64,000 nt of DNA from Aquirufa antheringensis (GTDB lineage: Bacteria > Bacteroidota > Bacteroidia > Cytophagales > Spirosomataceae), in NCBI RefSeq assembly GCF_004307425.1, contig NZ_SEWZ01000004.1, positions 310,001-374,000 on the forward strand. The letters run 5' to 3'. Below, one piece after another: positions 17,363-25,858 of the stretch. The position numbers were made by a program, and so were the translations under genes. The notes below the pieces were generated by a model. It was not told the origin of the DNA and ran no database searches. It was given only the letters and a program-made list of their open reading frames with translations. Within the stretch, counting starts at the first letter, position 1. Each line of letters starts with the position of its first letter.

Positions 17363-19038
17363 GCAGACACGGTATCATCCCCACGGGAATCTGCACCACC
17401 TTGCAGGTTCCCATTCGGTAACACTAAAATTCCTTCTACTAAACCAATAGCCGAAACAGGCGCAAAAGTATACCCTTTTGATTGAAGGCGAACTTGTTGT
17501 TCTGCTGAAAAACGATTCGGTTCTGACGTAATTTTATCTGGCAACCATTGGTGATGAAAACGAGGATATTCTACCGCTTGTTGCATATTCATCCCCATTT
17601 CCAAGGTATTCAAAACCACTTGAAAAACACTCGTAATAATTGTTGAGCCTCCTGGAGTCCCCACCACCATTTTTAATTTACCGTTTTCCTCCACAATCGT
17701 AGGAGTCATACTAGAAAGCATACGCTTGTTAGGTTGAATCTCATTCGCCTTTGAACCGATTAAACCATAGAGATTAGGTGCACCTGCTTTGGCAGAAAAA
17801 TCATCCATCTCATCATTCAAAAGGAAACCTGATCCACCCACAAATACTTTAGAACCATAAGAATTATTCAACGTAGTGGTGATAGACACCGCATTTCCTT
17901 CTCCGTCCACAATGCTATAATGCGTCGTTTCGGGACTCTCGTAACCCGGAAAAACTCCAGCCTGAATGTCAGAACTCTTAGTGGCCTGATTAAAATTCAT
18001 CGAAGACATACGAGAAGTAGCATAAGTCGAATCGATTAATTCAGCTACAGGTACTTTGACAAAATCCGGATCCCCTAACCACTTCGCGCGATCCGCATAC
18101 ACACGCCGCTCTGCTTCGACCATCACCTGAATCGTCGAATCAGAGGTAGGACCCCAATTTTTAAGCGAGTAAGGGGCTACCATTTGTAATAATTGCGCTA
18201 AGGCTACTCCTCCACTGCTGGGTGGCGGCATTCCAATGATCTGGTAATTCTTGTATTGACTCTTGATAGGGGTACGCCAAACAGCCTGATAATGACGTAA
18301 ATCCTTCTTCGAAATGATGCCGTTTTTTGATTTCATTTCTCTCACGATATTTCGAGCGGTTGGGCCTTTATAGAAACCTTTGGCCTTCTTTCTAAGGATT
18401 AACTCTAACGTATTCGCTAAATCCTCCTGCACTAACAAATCACCTGCCTTCCACTCTTTCCCCTCAGCCGATAGTAAATAATTCTTTCCTGGATTCTCTT
18501 TTATAAACTCTGTTCTCTGGCGATTTAAACCTCTAGCTTCTTTTTCAGTCAGCACTAAACCATTTCTAGCTAAAGCTACTGCCGGCTTTAAAAGCGCTTC
18601 CCATGGCAAGCGACCTAATTTTGCATGCATTTCTTGCATCCCTGCCACTGTACCTGGAACTCCTACTGAAAATATTCCAGTCATACTTTTACCTGGAATA
18701 ATATTACCCTCAGGATCTAAATACATATCTCTACTCGCCGCTAAAGGAGCTTTTTCCCGATAATCTAATGCCTTAACGGCACCAGATTTATCCCGGTAAA
18801 CGAGAAATCCTCCCCCACCAATATTCCCTGCAGATGGATGAGCCACAGCTAAAGCAAAATTCACAGCCACAGCTGCATCTACCGCATTTCCTCCATTTTT
18901 CAAGATCGCTAAACCAATTTCAGAGGCCGCAGGATGGGTAGAAACCACCATACCATTCTTTCCTTCCAGGAGAGGTTTCTGAGTGATTTGAGCCAAAAGA
19001 GAAAAATGTAACGTGAGAAGGAGAAAATACTTAGTCAT
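17356..19038 (-). CDS. ggt: gamma-glutamyltransferase
   Basis: A 560-residue periplasmic gamma-glutamyltransferase with a signal sequence (FLLLTLHFSLLAQ). It cleaves and transfers the gamma-glutamyl group of glutathione. Autoprocessing occurs before the Thr of ETTHYSIVDGEGNAVSIT, around residue 368, giving the large and small subunits. NNSYGSKVFVGGSGFLLND and DEMDDFSAK match the small-subunit active site, and VGTPGGSTIIT is also conserved. The Asn-Asp-Gly region of the large subunit is present (NAVDAAVAVNFALAVAHPSAGNIGGGG). The 3' end overlaps the VIT gene by seven bases. Confidence 0.95.
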   Translation of the reverse strand: MTKYFLLLTLHFSLLAQITQKPLLEGKNGMVVSTHPAASEIGLAILKNGGNAVDAAVAVNFALAVAHPSAGNIGGGGFLVYRDKSGAVKALDYREKAPLAASRDMYLDPEGNIIPGKSMTGIFSVGVPGTVAGMQEMHAKLGRLPWEALLKPAVALARNGLVLTEKEARGLNRQRTEFIKENPGKNYLLSAEGKEWKAGDLLVQEDLANTLELILRKKAKGFYKGPTARNIVREMKSKNGIISKKDLRHYQAVWRTPIKSQYKNYQIIGMPPPSSGGVALAQLLQMVAPYSLKNWGPTSDSTIQVMVEAERRVYADRAKWLGDPDFVKVPVAELIDSTYATSRMSSMNFNQATKSSDIQAGVFPGYESPETTHYSIVDGEGNAVSITTTLNNSYGSKVFVGGSGFLLNDEMDDFSAKAGAPNLYGLIGSKANEIQPNKRMLSSMTPTIVEENGKLKMVVGTPGGSTIITSVFQVVLNTLEMGMNMQQAVEYPRFHHQWLPDKITSEPNRFSAEQQVRLQSKGYTFAPVSAIGLVEGILVLPNGNLQGGADSRGDDTVSAY

Positions 19039-19095
19039 TTTAAGTTTGTTTTGAAATGAATCGACAAATTAATAGAATCCGATGATTTACTAACA

Positions 19096-19125
19096 TTGCG
19101 ATAATAAAAATATAATTTAACTTTG
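19096..19125 (+). promoter_or_regulatory. promoter of the alpha-oxoamine synthase gene
   Basis: TTG (19096-19098), 19 bases, then TAACTTTG (19118-19125): a full match to the Bacteroidota consensus. Transcription would start near 19131, about 35 bases before the GTG start. Confidence 0.7.
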
Positions 19126-19165
19126 TGATTATTTAAAGAATTTTTCAATAAAACGTAGACTAACA

Positions 19166-20404
19166 GTGGATATTTTCGAGAAGGTAGTTAATAACATGGG
19201 ACCCATCGGTGCACATGCCCATTATTCCCATCATTATTTTTCATTCCCAAAATTAACAGGAGAATTAGGCCCTAGAATGACTTTCATGGGCAAAGAAATG
19301 TTAAACTGGTCTTTAAATAACTATTTAGGACTTGCGAATCATCCAGAAGTAAGAAAAGCCGATGCTGAAGCTACCGCTAAATACGGTTTAGCCTACCCTA
19401 TGGGAGCTCGAATGATGTCAGGTAATACAGATGAGCATGAAGAATTTGAGCGTCAATTGGCTGAATTCGTCGGAAAAGAGGATGCATTCTTACTAAACTA
19501 CGGATACCAAGGCGTTATGTCAGTAATCGAATGCATGGTCGATCACAAAGATGTGATCGTATATGACGCAGAGTCTCATGCCTGTTTAATTGATGGAATA
19601 CGTCTTCACAAGGCGAAAATGGGTCAATACTATAAGTTCAACCACAATGACATGGATTCATTGCGCAAGAACTTAGAACGTGCGACTAAAATCACCAACG
19701 AAACGGGAGGTGGTATTTTAGTGATTACGGAAGGGGTTTTTGGGATGTCAGGAAAAGTAGGGTCCCTAGACAAGATTGTGGAAATGAAAAAAGACTTCAA
19801 TTTCCGTATGTTAGTAGATGATGCTCACGGTTTTGGAACCATGGGTGACAATGGAAAAGGAGTAGGTGAATATTTAAACTGTACAGAAGGTATCGATTTA
19901 TACTTCTCCACATTTGCTAAATCTATGGCTGCTATTGGAGCCTTCGTTGCGGCACCTAAGGAGATTATCATGTATTTAAAATACAATATGCGTTCTCAAA
20001 CCTATGCAAAAGCATTACCTATGCCTTTTGTCATCGGTGGCATGAAACGTTTAGAGTTGATCAAAAAACATCCAGAATTAAGAGAAACCTTATGGGCTAA
20101 TGTACGTGCCTTACAAAAGGGGTTAAAAGAGAAAGGATTTGATATCGGAGAAACTCAGTCTCCTGTAACACCCGTATTCTTACATGGTGAATATGATATT
20201 GCTGCGGTAACCAAACTAGTACGTGACTTACGCGAAAACATGGGTATATTCTGTAGTATTGTCGTTTATCCAGTAGTTCCTAAAGGCCAAATCATGTTAA
20301 GAATCATTCCTACCTCTTCTCACAGCTTAGCGGATATAGAATATACCTGCAATTGCTTTGCTGAAGTGCAAGAAAGATTGAAATCTGGCTACTATGCCCA
20401 ATAA
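19166..20404 (+). CDS. PLP-dependent alpha-oxoamine synthase (serine palmitoyltransferase or cysteate acyltransferase type)
   Basis: A 412-residue fold-type I PLP enzyme that condenses an amino acid with an acyl-CoA. Family features include LNWSLNNYLGLANHPEVRKA, GARMMSGNTDEHEEFE, DAESHACLIDGIRLHKA (with the PLP-stacking His), MLVDDAHGFGTMG and STFAKSMAAIGAF, with the Schiff-base Lys in the last. Bacteroidota relatives include serine palmitoyltransferase, the first step to sphingolipids, and cysteate fatty acyltransferase, the first step to sulfonolipids. Sequence alone does not decide between them; glycine acetyltransferase (Kbl) is a third but less likely reading. I use GTG 19166 because homologs begin MDIF; the next in-frame ATG is 30 bases on. 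The promoter upstream is strong. Confidence 0.85.
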   Translation: MDIFEKVVNNMGPIGAHAHYSHHYFSFPKLTGELGPRMTFMGKEMLNWSLNNYLGLANHPEVRKADAEATAKYGLAYPMGARMMSGNTDEHEEFERQLAEFVGKEDAFLLNYGYQGVMSVIECMVDHKDVIVYDAESHACLIDGIRLHKAKMGQYYKFNHNDMDSLRKNLERATKITNETGGGILVITEGVFGMSGKVGSLDKIVEMKKDFNFRMLVDDAHGFGTMGDNGKGVGEYLNCTEGIDLYFSTFAKSMAAIGAFVAAPKEIIMYLKYNMRSQTYAKALPMPFVIGGMKRLELIKKHPELRETLWANVRALQKGLKEKGFDIGETQSPVTPVFLHGEYDIAAVTKLVRDLRENMGIFCSIVVYPVVPKGQIMLRIIPTSSHSLADIEYTCNCFAEVQERLKSGYYAQ

Positions 20405-20430
20405 TTGATTGATTTAACGGTTGAATAAGA

Positions 20431-20459
20431 AAAAATTGTACTTTTTTCAATTTTTTTTC
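20431..20459 (+). terminator. weak AU-rich terminator
   Basis: AAAAATTG pairs with CAATTTTT around a nine-base loop, followed by more T residues, shortly after the synthase stop. The stem has only one or two G-C pairs, so support is weak. Confidence 0.3.
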
Positions 20460-20478
20460 TGTTTTTTCTTGATTTTAA

Positions 20479-20509
20479 TTTGCACACAACAAGTTTTTTA
20501 CTAAATTTC
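20479..20509 (+). promoter_or_regulatory. promoter of the Hc1-like gene
   Basis: TTTG (20479-20482), 19 bases, then TAAATTTC (20502-20509), one mismatch from TAnnTTTG. The start would be near 20516, giving a leader of about 65 bases. Apart from the weak hairpin this is the main content of the 176-base gap. Confidence 0.5.
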
Positions 20510-20580
20510 GCTTATTAAAGCTCATTTAAGGGCATAAAGACAATCTAATATTATTTACACAACCTAAAAAACAAATTATC

Positions 20581-20760
20581 ATGAGTAGATTTGCACAAGT
20601 AAAGGACTTAATTTTATCTTTAGAAGGAGATTTCGAAAAATTCTACGATAAAGGAAATCAAGCAGCTGGTACTCGCGTAAGAGGTGGTTTACAACAATTG
20701 AAGACTTTAGCACAAGAAATTCGTACTGAAGTTCAAGACAAGAAAAACTCAGGAAAATAA
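20581..20760 (+). CDS. histone H1-like protein (Hc1 family)
   Basis: A 59-residue basic protein reading MSRFAQVKDLILSLEGDF, then EKFYDKGNQAAGTRVRGG, then LQQLKTLAQEIRTEVQDK and a Lys-rich tail. This matches the Hc1-like family (Pfam Hc1) found in Bacteroidota and related to the chlamydial histone-like protein. The AGTRVRGGLQQLKTLAQEIR helix is the conserved core. It probably binds DNA or the nucleoid, though Bacteroidota members are little studied and ribosome or RNA association is possible. Its own promoter and a strong terminator frame it as a monocistronic, probably abundant product. Confidence 0.85.
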   Translation: MSRFAQVKDLILSLEGDFEKFYDKGNQAAGTRVRGGLQQLKTLAQEIRTEVQDKKNSGK

Positions 20761-20780
20761 TTTTTCCCCTCTTGATAAAG

Positions 20781-20809
20781 AAAGCCCGATTTTCATCGGG
20801 CTTTTTTTT
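20781..20809 (+). terminator. intrinsic terminator after the Hc1-like gene
   Basis: AAAGCCCGAT pairs with ATCGGGCTTT around TTTC, followed by a run of eight T residues. Confidence 0.9.
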
Positions 20810-20811
20810 GT

Positions 20812-21216
20812 TTAAAAGAGTTCAGTATGCAGAGCAGATGCGAAACCATCCACCATCAGTTTACCACGTTCAAGTTCAAAAACTTGGGTTGCTATTTCAG
20901 CGGTATGTTTAGCTGGATTAGTACTCACAATTTCAAATCTAGCCTTGTAGGTAGTGCCTACAAATAAGGGACGCTTAAATTCTGAAACTTGCTTTAAATA
21001 AACACTGCCCTCACCAGGAAACTCCATTCCCATCACGCGAGAGAAAACACTCGCAATGAGAGCTCCATGAATAATGGGCTTTTTAAAGGGTGTAGTAGCG
21101 GCATAAGCTTCATCCCAATGCAAAGGATTAAAGTCGCCCGATATTTTACAGAAATCATTTACTTGTTCCTGAGTGAACGAGAATTCGATCTCATAAGAGT
21201 TTCCAACTTCTAACAT
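20812..21216 (-). CDS. MaoC-like (R)-specific enoyl-CoA hydratase
   Basis: A 134-residue hot-dog-fold protein from ATG 21216. The MaoC hydratase signature is clear: FCKISGDFNPLHWDEAYA (about 25-42, with the catalytic Asp and His) and PIIHGALIASVFSRVMG. Such enzymes hydrate trans-2-enoyl-CoA to (R)-3-hydroxyacyl-CoA in fatty acid turnover. The longer frame to 21408 would add 64 residues that are only the antisense of the neighbouring lipid kinase. The gene is divergent from that kinase and separated from the Hc1-like gene by a terminator. Confidence 0.88.
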   Translation of the reverse strand: MLEVGNSYEIEFSFTQEQVNDFCKISGDFNPLHWDEAYAATTPFKKPIIHGALIASVFSRVMGMEFPGEGSVYLKQVSEFKRPLFVGTTYKARFEIVSTNPAKHTAEIATQVFELERGKLMVDGFASALHTELF

Positions 21217-21258
21217 AGATTGATCATTTTTTGTAAAATTAAACCAAAATTTGATTCT

Positions 21259-21266
21259 ATTTTTGT
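21259..21266 (+). promoter_or_regulatory. -7 element of the lipid kinase gene
   Basis: TATTTTTG ends 19 bases before ATG 21286, in line with other starts here. No TTG lies at a 19-21 base spacing; the nearest (24 bases) is too far. Confidence 0.4.
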
Positions 21267-21285
21267 ACAAAATTAAATTAAACGC

Positions 21286-22125
21286 ATGATTCACTTTATT
21301 CTTAACCCAAACGCAGGAACTAATTCTCCGCAAAAGAGGGCTAGAATAATCAACCTGTTGCAGGCTATCCCTAATTCCAAGATTTGGCAGACGGAACGAG
21401 TAAACCATGCTTCTGAATTAACAAAACAAGCTATTACAGAAGGAGCCTCTAAAATTGTGGCGGTGGGCGGGGATGGAACCATCAATGAAGTCGCTTCCTC
21501 CTTATTGTATAGCCACATTCCATTAGGAATTATACCTATGGGATCAGGGAATGGTTTAGCAAGACATTTAGGAATTCCCTTTCCTTTCGAAAAAGCGCTA
21601 AATAAGGCTTTATATGGCACCATAATAGGAATTGATGCTGGTAAATGGAATGATCGACCCTTCTTTTGTACCGCCGGAATCGGATTTGATGCTTATGTGG
21701 CAGCCCATTTTGCAAAGAGAGGTAAACGAGGTTTCTTTAATTATGTCTATTCCAGCTTTGTCTCTTTACGCTCTTATCGGCCCATCGAAATCAAAGGCAA
21801 AGGTCCCACATTCTCTTTCACAGTAGCTAATGCCAATCAATTTGGAAATAATGCCTACATATCTCCTGAATCTGACTTGCAAGATGGTCAATTAGAATCA
21901 ATTTACATAAAGCCAGGATCATTCTGGTCCGTTGTTAATCTTGGAATAAGTCTATTTCGTAAAAACCTGCCTTACAATCCTTTAGTCACGATCTCTTCCA
22001 TCAAATCACTACACGTTGATGCACCTGAAGGAATTCCCTATCACCTTGATGGCGAAAGTCTCCTACTCCATTCGGGGACCATTGAGATAACGATACTGCC
22101 TTCCGCTCTTCTTGTTATAAAATAA
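21286..22125 (+). CDS. diacylglycerol kinase / YegS-like lipid kinase
   Basis: A 279-residue lipid kinase of the DAGK catalytic family. The nucleotide-binding motif VAVGGDGTINEVASSLL (about 52-68) and LGIIPMGSGNGLARHLGIP (about 77-95) are intact. The C-terminal beta-sandwich contains HLDGESLLL, with the family's Asp-Gly-Glu. It phosphorylates diacylglycerol or a related lipid with ATP at the inner membrane. It is divergent from the MaoC gene. The substrate cannot be inferred from sequence, although the sphingolipid/sulfonolipid-type synthase nearby makes a sphingoid-like substrate possible. Confidence 0.9.
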   Translation: MIHFILNPNAGTNSPQKRARIINLLQAIPNSKIWQTERVNHASELTKQAITEGASKIVAVGGDGTINEVASSLLYSHIPLGIIPMGSGNGLARHLGIPFPFEKALNKALYGTIIGIDAGKWNDRPFFCTAGIGFDAYVAAHFAKRGKRGFFNYVYSSFVSLRSYRPIEIKGKGPTFSFTVANANQFGNNAYISPESDLQDGQLESIYIKPGSFWSVVNLGISLFRKNLPYNPLVTISSIKSLHVDAPEGIPYHLDGESLLLHSGTIEITILPSALLVIK

Positions 22126-22245
22126 TTTTCTTATACTTTTTCAAGTTAAAGAATGATTAAACCACACTTAATTTGAACAATTTTTAGAAGCAAATTTTAG
22201 CGTCTTTTTTTTCGAAAAAAAACTGGATTTATTTTCGATTTCAAA

Positions 22246-22276
22246 TTTGGAACGACATCTTATTTTACTATTTTTG
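22246..22276 (+). promoter_or_regulatory. dnaA promoter, Bacteroidota consensus
   Basis: TTTG (22246-22249), 19 bases, then TATTTTTG (22269-22276): a complete match. The start would be near 22283, giving a leader of about 115 bases. The 274-base gap upstream of dnaA is AT-rich and otherwise featureless to me. I found no TTATCCACA-like DnaA box in it, so there is no visible origin here. Confidence 0.7.
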
Positions 22277-22399
22277 TCTCCCCGCTTAAGAAAAAAGGTA
22301 GTCGTTTTCTTAATTAAGAACCATAATAAACATATATAATGTAAGCTAAGGTGAATTCCTTTAAAATTCGCCCTGAGAACTGTTTGACTCATAAAATTA

Positions 22400-23830
22400 A
22401 TGCAAATCGAAGTTAGAGAATTGTGGAATAACTGTCTGAATATCATCAAAAATGATATATCAGAGCAAAGTTTCGCAACTTGGTTTGCCCCTATCGTTCC
22501 GCTTAAATTCCAAAACAACACTTTGTTGATTCAAGTGCCCTCTCAGTTCTTCTACGAATGGCTCGAAGAGAAGCACGTTTCTGATTTAAGAAAGGCCATA
22601 GATCTAACTATCGGGCGTCATGGAATGTTAGAATATTCCATCGTAGTAGATAATGGGGATCGTAAGAACCCGCCTATTACTTTTAACCTTCCGCCTACTA
22701 ACCAAACTCAAAATCAACAAGCGAAGGCTCCTAATTTTCCTAATCCCGCAAAGAGCCCTTTTGAGCTAAAAAATTTAGATTCATTAGAATTAGATTCTTA
22801 TTTAATTCCTAAATATACTTTTGACAAATTCATCGAAGGAGATTGCAATCGCCTAGGTCGCGCAGCTGGAATGGCTGTAGCTAATAAGCCAGGCTTAACC
22901 GCATTCAATCCTCTCATGATTTATGGCGGTGTGGGTTTAGGCAAGACCCACTTAATACAAGCCATAGGGAATCAGATTAAAGATTCCTTTCCAGATAAGT
23001 TTGTTCTTTACGTATCTACGGAGAAGTTTACGAACCAATTTGTGAATGCGATACGAAATAATTCTATCGAAGCCTTCACAAACTTCTATTTACAAGTAGA
23101 TGTGTTAATTATTGATGACGTTCAATTCTTATCAGGTAAAGAAAAAACCCAAGAGACCTTCTTTAATATATTTAATCACCTACATCAATCAGGTAAACAA
23201 ATTATCCTTTCTTCTGACCGTGCTCCTAGAGACTTAGCTGGAATGGAAGACCGCTTACTTTCACGATTTAAGTGGGGCTTGACGGCTGATTTGCAGCAAC
23301 CTGATTTTGAGACCCGTATTGCTATCATTCAAAAGAAGCTGCAAGAAGATGGGATCCAAATTGATTTCGATGTATTAGAATACTTAGCTCATTCCATTCA
23401 AACCAACGTTCGTGAATTAGAAGGCGTGATCATTTCACTGATGGCACAGGCTTCCCTTACCCGTAAGGAAATTGATTTAGAATTAGCGAAGTCCACACTC
23501 AAGAGTATTGTGAACGAACAAGAAAAGGAATTGAGTGTAGAAAGTATCCTAGACGTAGTTACCAATCATTTTGATGTCGATCTCGATACCTTACGTGGCA
23601 AATGTCGCAAGAAAGAGAATGTTTTCCCTCGTCAAATTGCGATGTACATGCTTAAAGAATTAACTAATTTACCATTAAAGTCAATTGGCTATCATTTCGG
23701 AGGTAGAGATCATAGTACAGTTATTCACGCTGTTCAAGCCATCTCTGAGGCGATGGAAACAGACCAAAGTGTCGAAAAAACCATTCGAAACCTCTTTACC
23801 CGATTTAATCTCAAAGGAGTTCAATCCTAA
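22400..23830 (+). CDS. dnaA: chromosomal replication initiator DnaA
   Basis: 476 residues with all four DnaA domains. Domain I (1-80) includes SEQSFATWFAPIVPLKF. A short linker follows. The AAA+ domain has Walker A GGVGLGKTHL (about 175-184), Walker B VDVLIIDDVQFL, SSDRAPRDL and RLLSRFKWGL. The C-terminal DNA-binding domain holds RQIAMYMLKELTNLPLKSIG and the signature GGRDHSTVIHA. It unwinds the origin and starts replication. It has its own promoter and a terminator shared with the convergent recA gene. dnaN and recF are not adjacent, which is usual in Bacteroidota. Confidence 0.99.
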   Translation: MQIEVRELWNNCLNIIKNDISEQSFATWFAPIVPLKFQNNTLLIQVPSQFFYEWLEEKHVSDLRKAIDLTIGRHGMLEYSIVVDNGDRKNPPITFNLPPTNQTQNQQAKAPNFPNPAKSPFELKNLDSLELDSYLIPKYTFDKFIEGDCNRLGRAAGMAVANKPGLTAFNPLMIYGGVGLGKTHLIQAIGNQIKDSFPDKFVLYVSTEKFTNQFVNAIRNNSIEAFTNFYLQVDVLIIDDVQFLSGKEKTQETFFNIFNHLHQSGKQIILSSDRAPRDLAGMEDRLLSRFKWGLTADLQQPDFETRIAIIQKKLQEDGIQIDFDVLEYLAHSIQTNVRELEGVIISLMAQASLTRKEIDLELAKSTLKSIVNEQEKELSVESILDVVTNHFDVDLDTLRGKCRKKENVFPRQIAMYMLKELTNLPLKSIGYHFGGRDHSTVIHAVQAISEAMETDQSVEKTIRNLFTRFNLKGVQS

Positions 23831-23863
23831 AAAAAGCGACTAATCTACATTAGCCGCTTTTTT
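23831..23863. terminator. terminator between dnaA and recA
   Basis: AAAAAGCG-A-CTAAT pairs with ATTAG-C-CGCTTTTT, one internal mismatch, around a four-base loop. A- and T-runs flank it on both sides, so it can serve both convergent genes. Confidence 0.75.
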
Positions 23864-23882
23864 ATTACCTATAAATTCAAGC

Positions 23883-24941
23883 TTATTCAGCTACCGCGTC
23901 TTTATCAAGAAGCGCGCTATCATCCACTTTGACCTTATCTTTAATCTTCGCTTCTAGCTCTTCCATTAGTTCTGGATTGTCCTTAATCAAGTCTTTTACT
24001 GCATCACGACCTTGACCTAAACGATTTCCATTATAAGAGAACCAAGAACCCGATTTATCGATGACATTTAAATCCACCCCTAAATCAAGTATTTCTCCCG
24101 CTTTCGAAATACCTTCGCCATACATAATATCGAACTCAACTACTTTAAACGGAGGTGCTAATTTGTTCTTCACCACTTTCACACGAGTTCTATTTCCGGT
24201 GATCGAATCTGCGCTTTCTTTAATTTGACCTGCACGACGAATATCTAAACGTACTGAAGCATAGAATTTCAAGGCATTTCCACCCGTAGTCGTTTCTGGA
24301 GAACCAAACATGACCCCAATCTTATCACGTAACTGATTAATGAAAACACAGCAACAGCCCGTCTTATTAATCGTACCGGTTAATTTACGTAAGGCTTGAG
24401 ACATCAAACGAGCCTGTAAACCCATTTTAGAATCCCCCATCTCCCCTTCGATTTCTGCTTTAGGTACTAAAGCCGCCACAGAGTCAATCACGATGATATC
24501 AATAGCACCAGAAGAAATTAAATGTTCTGCAATTTCTAAAGCCTGCTCTCCATTGTCTGGCTGAGAGATAAGCAAATTTTCACAATCAATACCTAATTTC
24601 TCTGCATAAGAACGATCAAAAGCATGCTCTGCATCTACGAAAGCGGCTAAACCACCTGCTTTCTGAGCTTCAGCAATCATATGAAGCGTCAAGGTTGTTT
24701 TACCAGAAGATTCAGGACCATAAATCTCTACTACACGTCCTCTAGGTACACCGCCAATGCCTAAGGCTAAGTCTAATCCTAAGGAGCCTGTTGAAATAAC
24801 AGGAACATCCATCACTTTACTATCTGATAAGCGCATAACGGTACCTTTACCGTATGCTTTATCTAATTTCTCTAACGTAGTTTGTAAAGCTTTTAACTTT
24901 TCAGCCGCTAGGCCTTGCGCATCACTAGCTTGTTTCGCCAT
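23883..24941 (-). CDS. recA: recombinase RecA
   Basis: 352 residues of typical RecA. Walker A is [10 protein letters not shown] (about 75-84), and [24 protein letters not shown] is the Walker B to L1 region. [22 protein letters not shown] is the L2 segment that contacts single-stranded DNA, and the acidic C-terminus ends in [13 protein letters not shown]. It catalyses homologous pairing and drives the SOS response where LexA exists. A TATTTTTG promoter element lies about 65 bases upstream; no obvious LexA-like palindrome was recognised beside it. It converges on dnaA. Confidence 0.99.
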   Translation of the reverse strand: MAKQASDAQGLAAEKLKALQTTLEKLDKAYGKGTVMRLSDSKVMDVPVISTGSLGLDLALGIGGVPRGRVVEIYGPESSGKTTLTLHMIAEAQKAGGLAAFVDAEHAFDRSYAEKLGIDCENLLISQPDNGEQALEIAEHLISSGAIDIIVIDSVAALVPKAEIEGEMGDSKMGLQARLMSQALRKLTGTINKTGCCCVFINQLRDKIGVMFGSPETTTGGNALKFYASVRLDIRRAGQIKESADSITGNRTRVKVVKNKLAPPFKVVEFDIMYGEGISKAGEILDLGVDLNVIDKSGSWFSYNGNRLGQGRDAVKDLIKDNPELMEELEAKIKDKVKVDDSALLDKDAVAE

Positions 24942-25004
24942 TTTCGTTTTTTATCTAAAATTTATAAGGCAAACGACTATATTTGTTTTATCGTTTGACC
25001 TATA

Positions 25005-25012
25005 CAAAAATA
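25005..25012 (-). promoter_or_regulatory. -7 element of recA
   Basis: TATTTTTG on the minus strand, about 64 bases before the recA ATG. A TTG occurs 24 bases upstream, longer than the usual spacing, so only the -7 box is well supported. Confidence 0.4.
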
Positions 25013-25066
25013 GAAAATTGCCTCTAATTTTTTATACAAACAATTGATAATAAATTGTGCTTTGGC

Positions 25067-25858
25067 ATGAAAAATCAGACTCTTGTTATTTTTCTATTCT
25101 TATGTACTTTCTGGAGCCTTTCCGCTCAAGAAAATAAGGCATTGATCGCAGGAGAAAATCTACAATACCGCATTCATCTAGGGTTCATTAATGCCGCTGA
25201 AGCAACGATTAAAAGTAGCCCTGAAATAAGTACAATTGGGCATCAAACGGTTCGAAAAGTAGAAATTGAAGGCAAAACAACGGGGGTACTTGAATTATTT
25301 AGTCCTTTGCGCGATTATTGGTCAGCTCAACTAGACACCGAGAGTCTATTTCCCCTAAAGACTGAAATGCGTAAACGAGAAGGAAGATACCGAAAGCAAG
25401 AAACCGTCCTATATCAAATGGACAAAGGTTTTGCTAAAATCACCTCTCCACAAAATAAACCGGTGACCAGTACGATATCCGGACCTAAAGATCTATTAGA
25501 CCTTATTTCGGCTTATTATTTCTTACGAAGTAAACCCGTGTCTGACAAAAAACCAGGTTCTAGATGGTCAGCACAGGTATTAGTGGACAGTAAAATCTAT
25601 GAATTAGTTTTAGTGGTAAGAGCTAAAGAGACCATTGAGACGGAATCAGGAAAGAGAGCTAGCATCAAAACGAATATCTTATTACCTAAAAACAACCTTT
25701 TCAAGGAGGAAGATGCTATTCGACTTTGGATTAGTGATGACGCATATCAAGTACCTTTAAAAGTACAGGTAAATTTAAAAATTGGATTTTTAACCATCGA
25801 CTTAATCGATTACACCATTCTAGGAAAGAAAATCTATTTCCCTAAAGCCTCTTTGTAG
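25067..25858 (+). CDS. DUF3108 domain protein, exported
   Basis: About 263 residues from ATG 25067, with a classic signal peptide (TLVIFLFLCTFWSLSAQE; cleavage after SAQ or SA). The mature part begins LIAGENLQYRIHLGFINAAEAT, the DUF3108 opening, and is almost all beta strand, ending with a membrane-facing amphipathic strand near LKIGFLTIDLIDY. Function is unknown; some members are linked to the outer membrane. The TTG at 25055 adds four residues before the natural signal peptide and is rejected. The last 25 bases overlap the convergent photolyase gene. Confidence 0.78.
   Translation: MKNQTLVIFLFLCTFWSLSAQENKALIAGENLQYRIHLGFINAAEATIKSSPEISTIGHQTVRKVEIEGKTTGVLELFSPLRDYWSAQLDTESLFPLKTEMRKREGRYRKQETVLYQMDKGFAKITSPQNKPVTSTISGPKDLLDLISAYYFLRSKPVSDKKPGSRWSAQVLVDSKIYELVLVVRAKETIETESGKRASIKTNILLPKNNLFKEEDAIRLWISDDAYQVPLKVQVNLKIGFLTIDLIDYTILGKKIYFPKASL

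Noticed and set aside
21291-21623. 110-residue minus-strand frame opposite the lipid kinase and the long N-terminus of the MaoC frame
   Set aside because: Antisense of a well-conserved kinase domain; the MaoC protein starts at 21216 by homology.
22126-22399. oriC upstream of dnaA
   Set aside because: No DnaA boxes or 13-mer-like repeats were recognised in the gap.
22168-22521. Minus-strand frame across the dnaA leader
   Set aside because: Overlaps the dnaA promoter and N-terminus and has low-complexity Lys/Phe/Ser-rich sequence; best read as a chance frame in AT-rich DNA.
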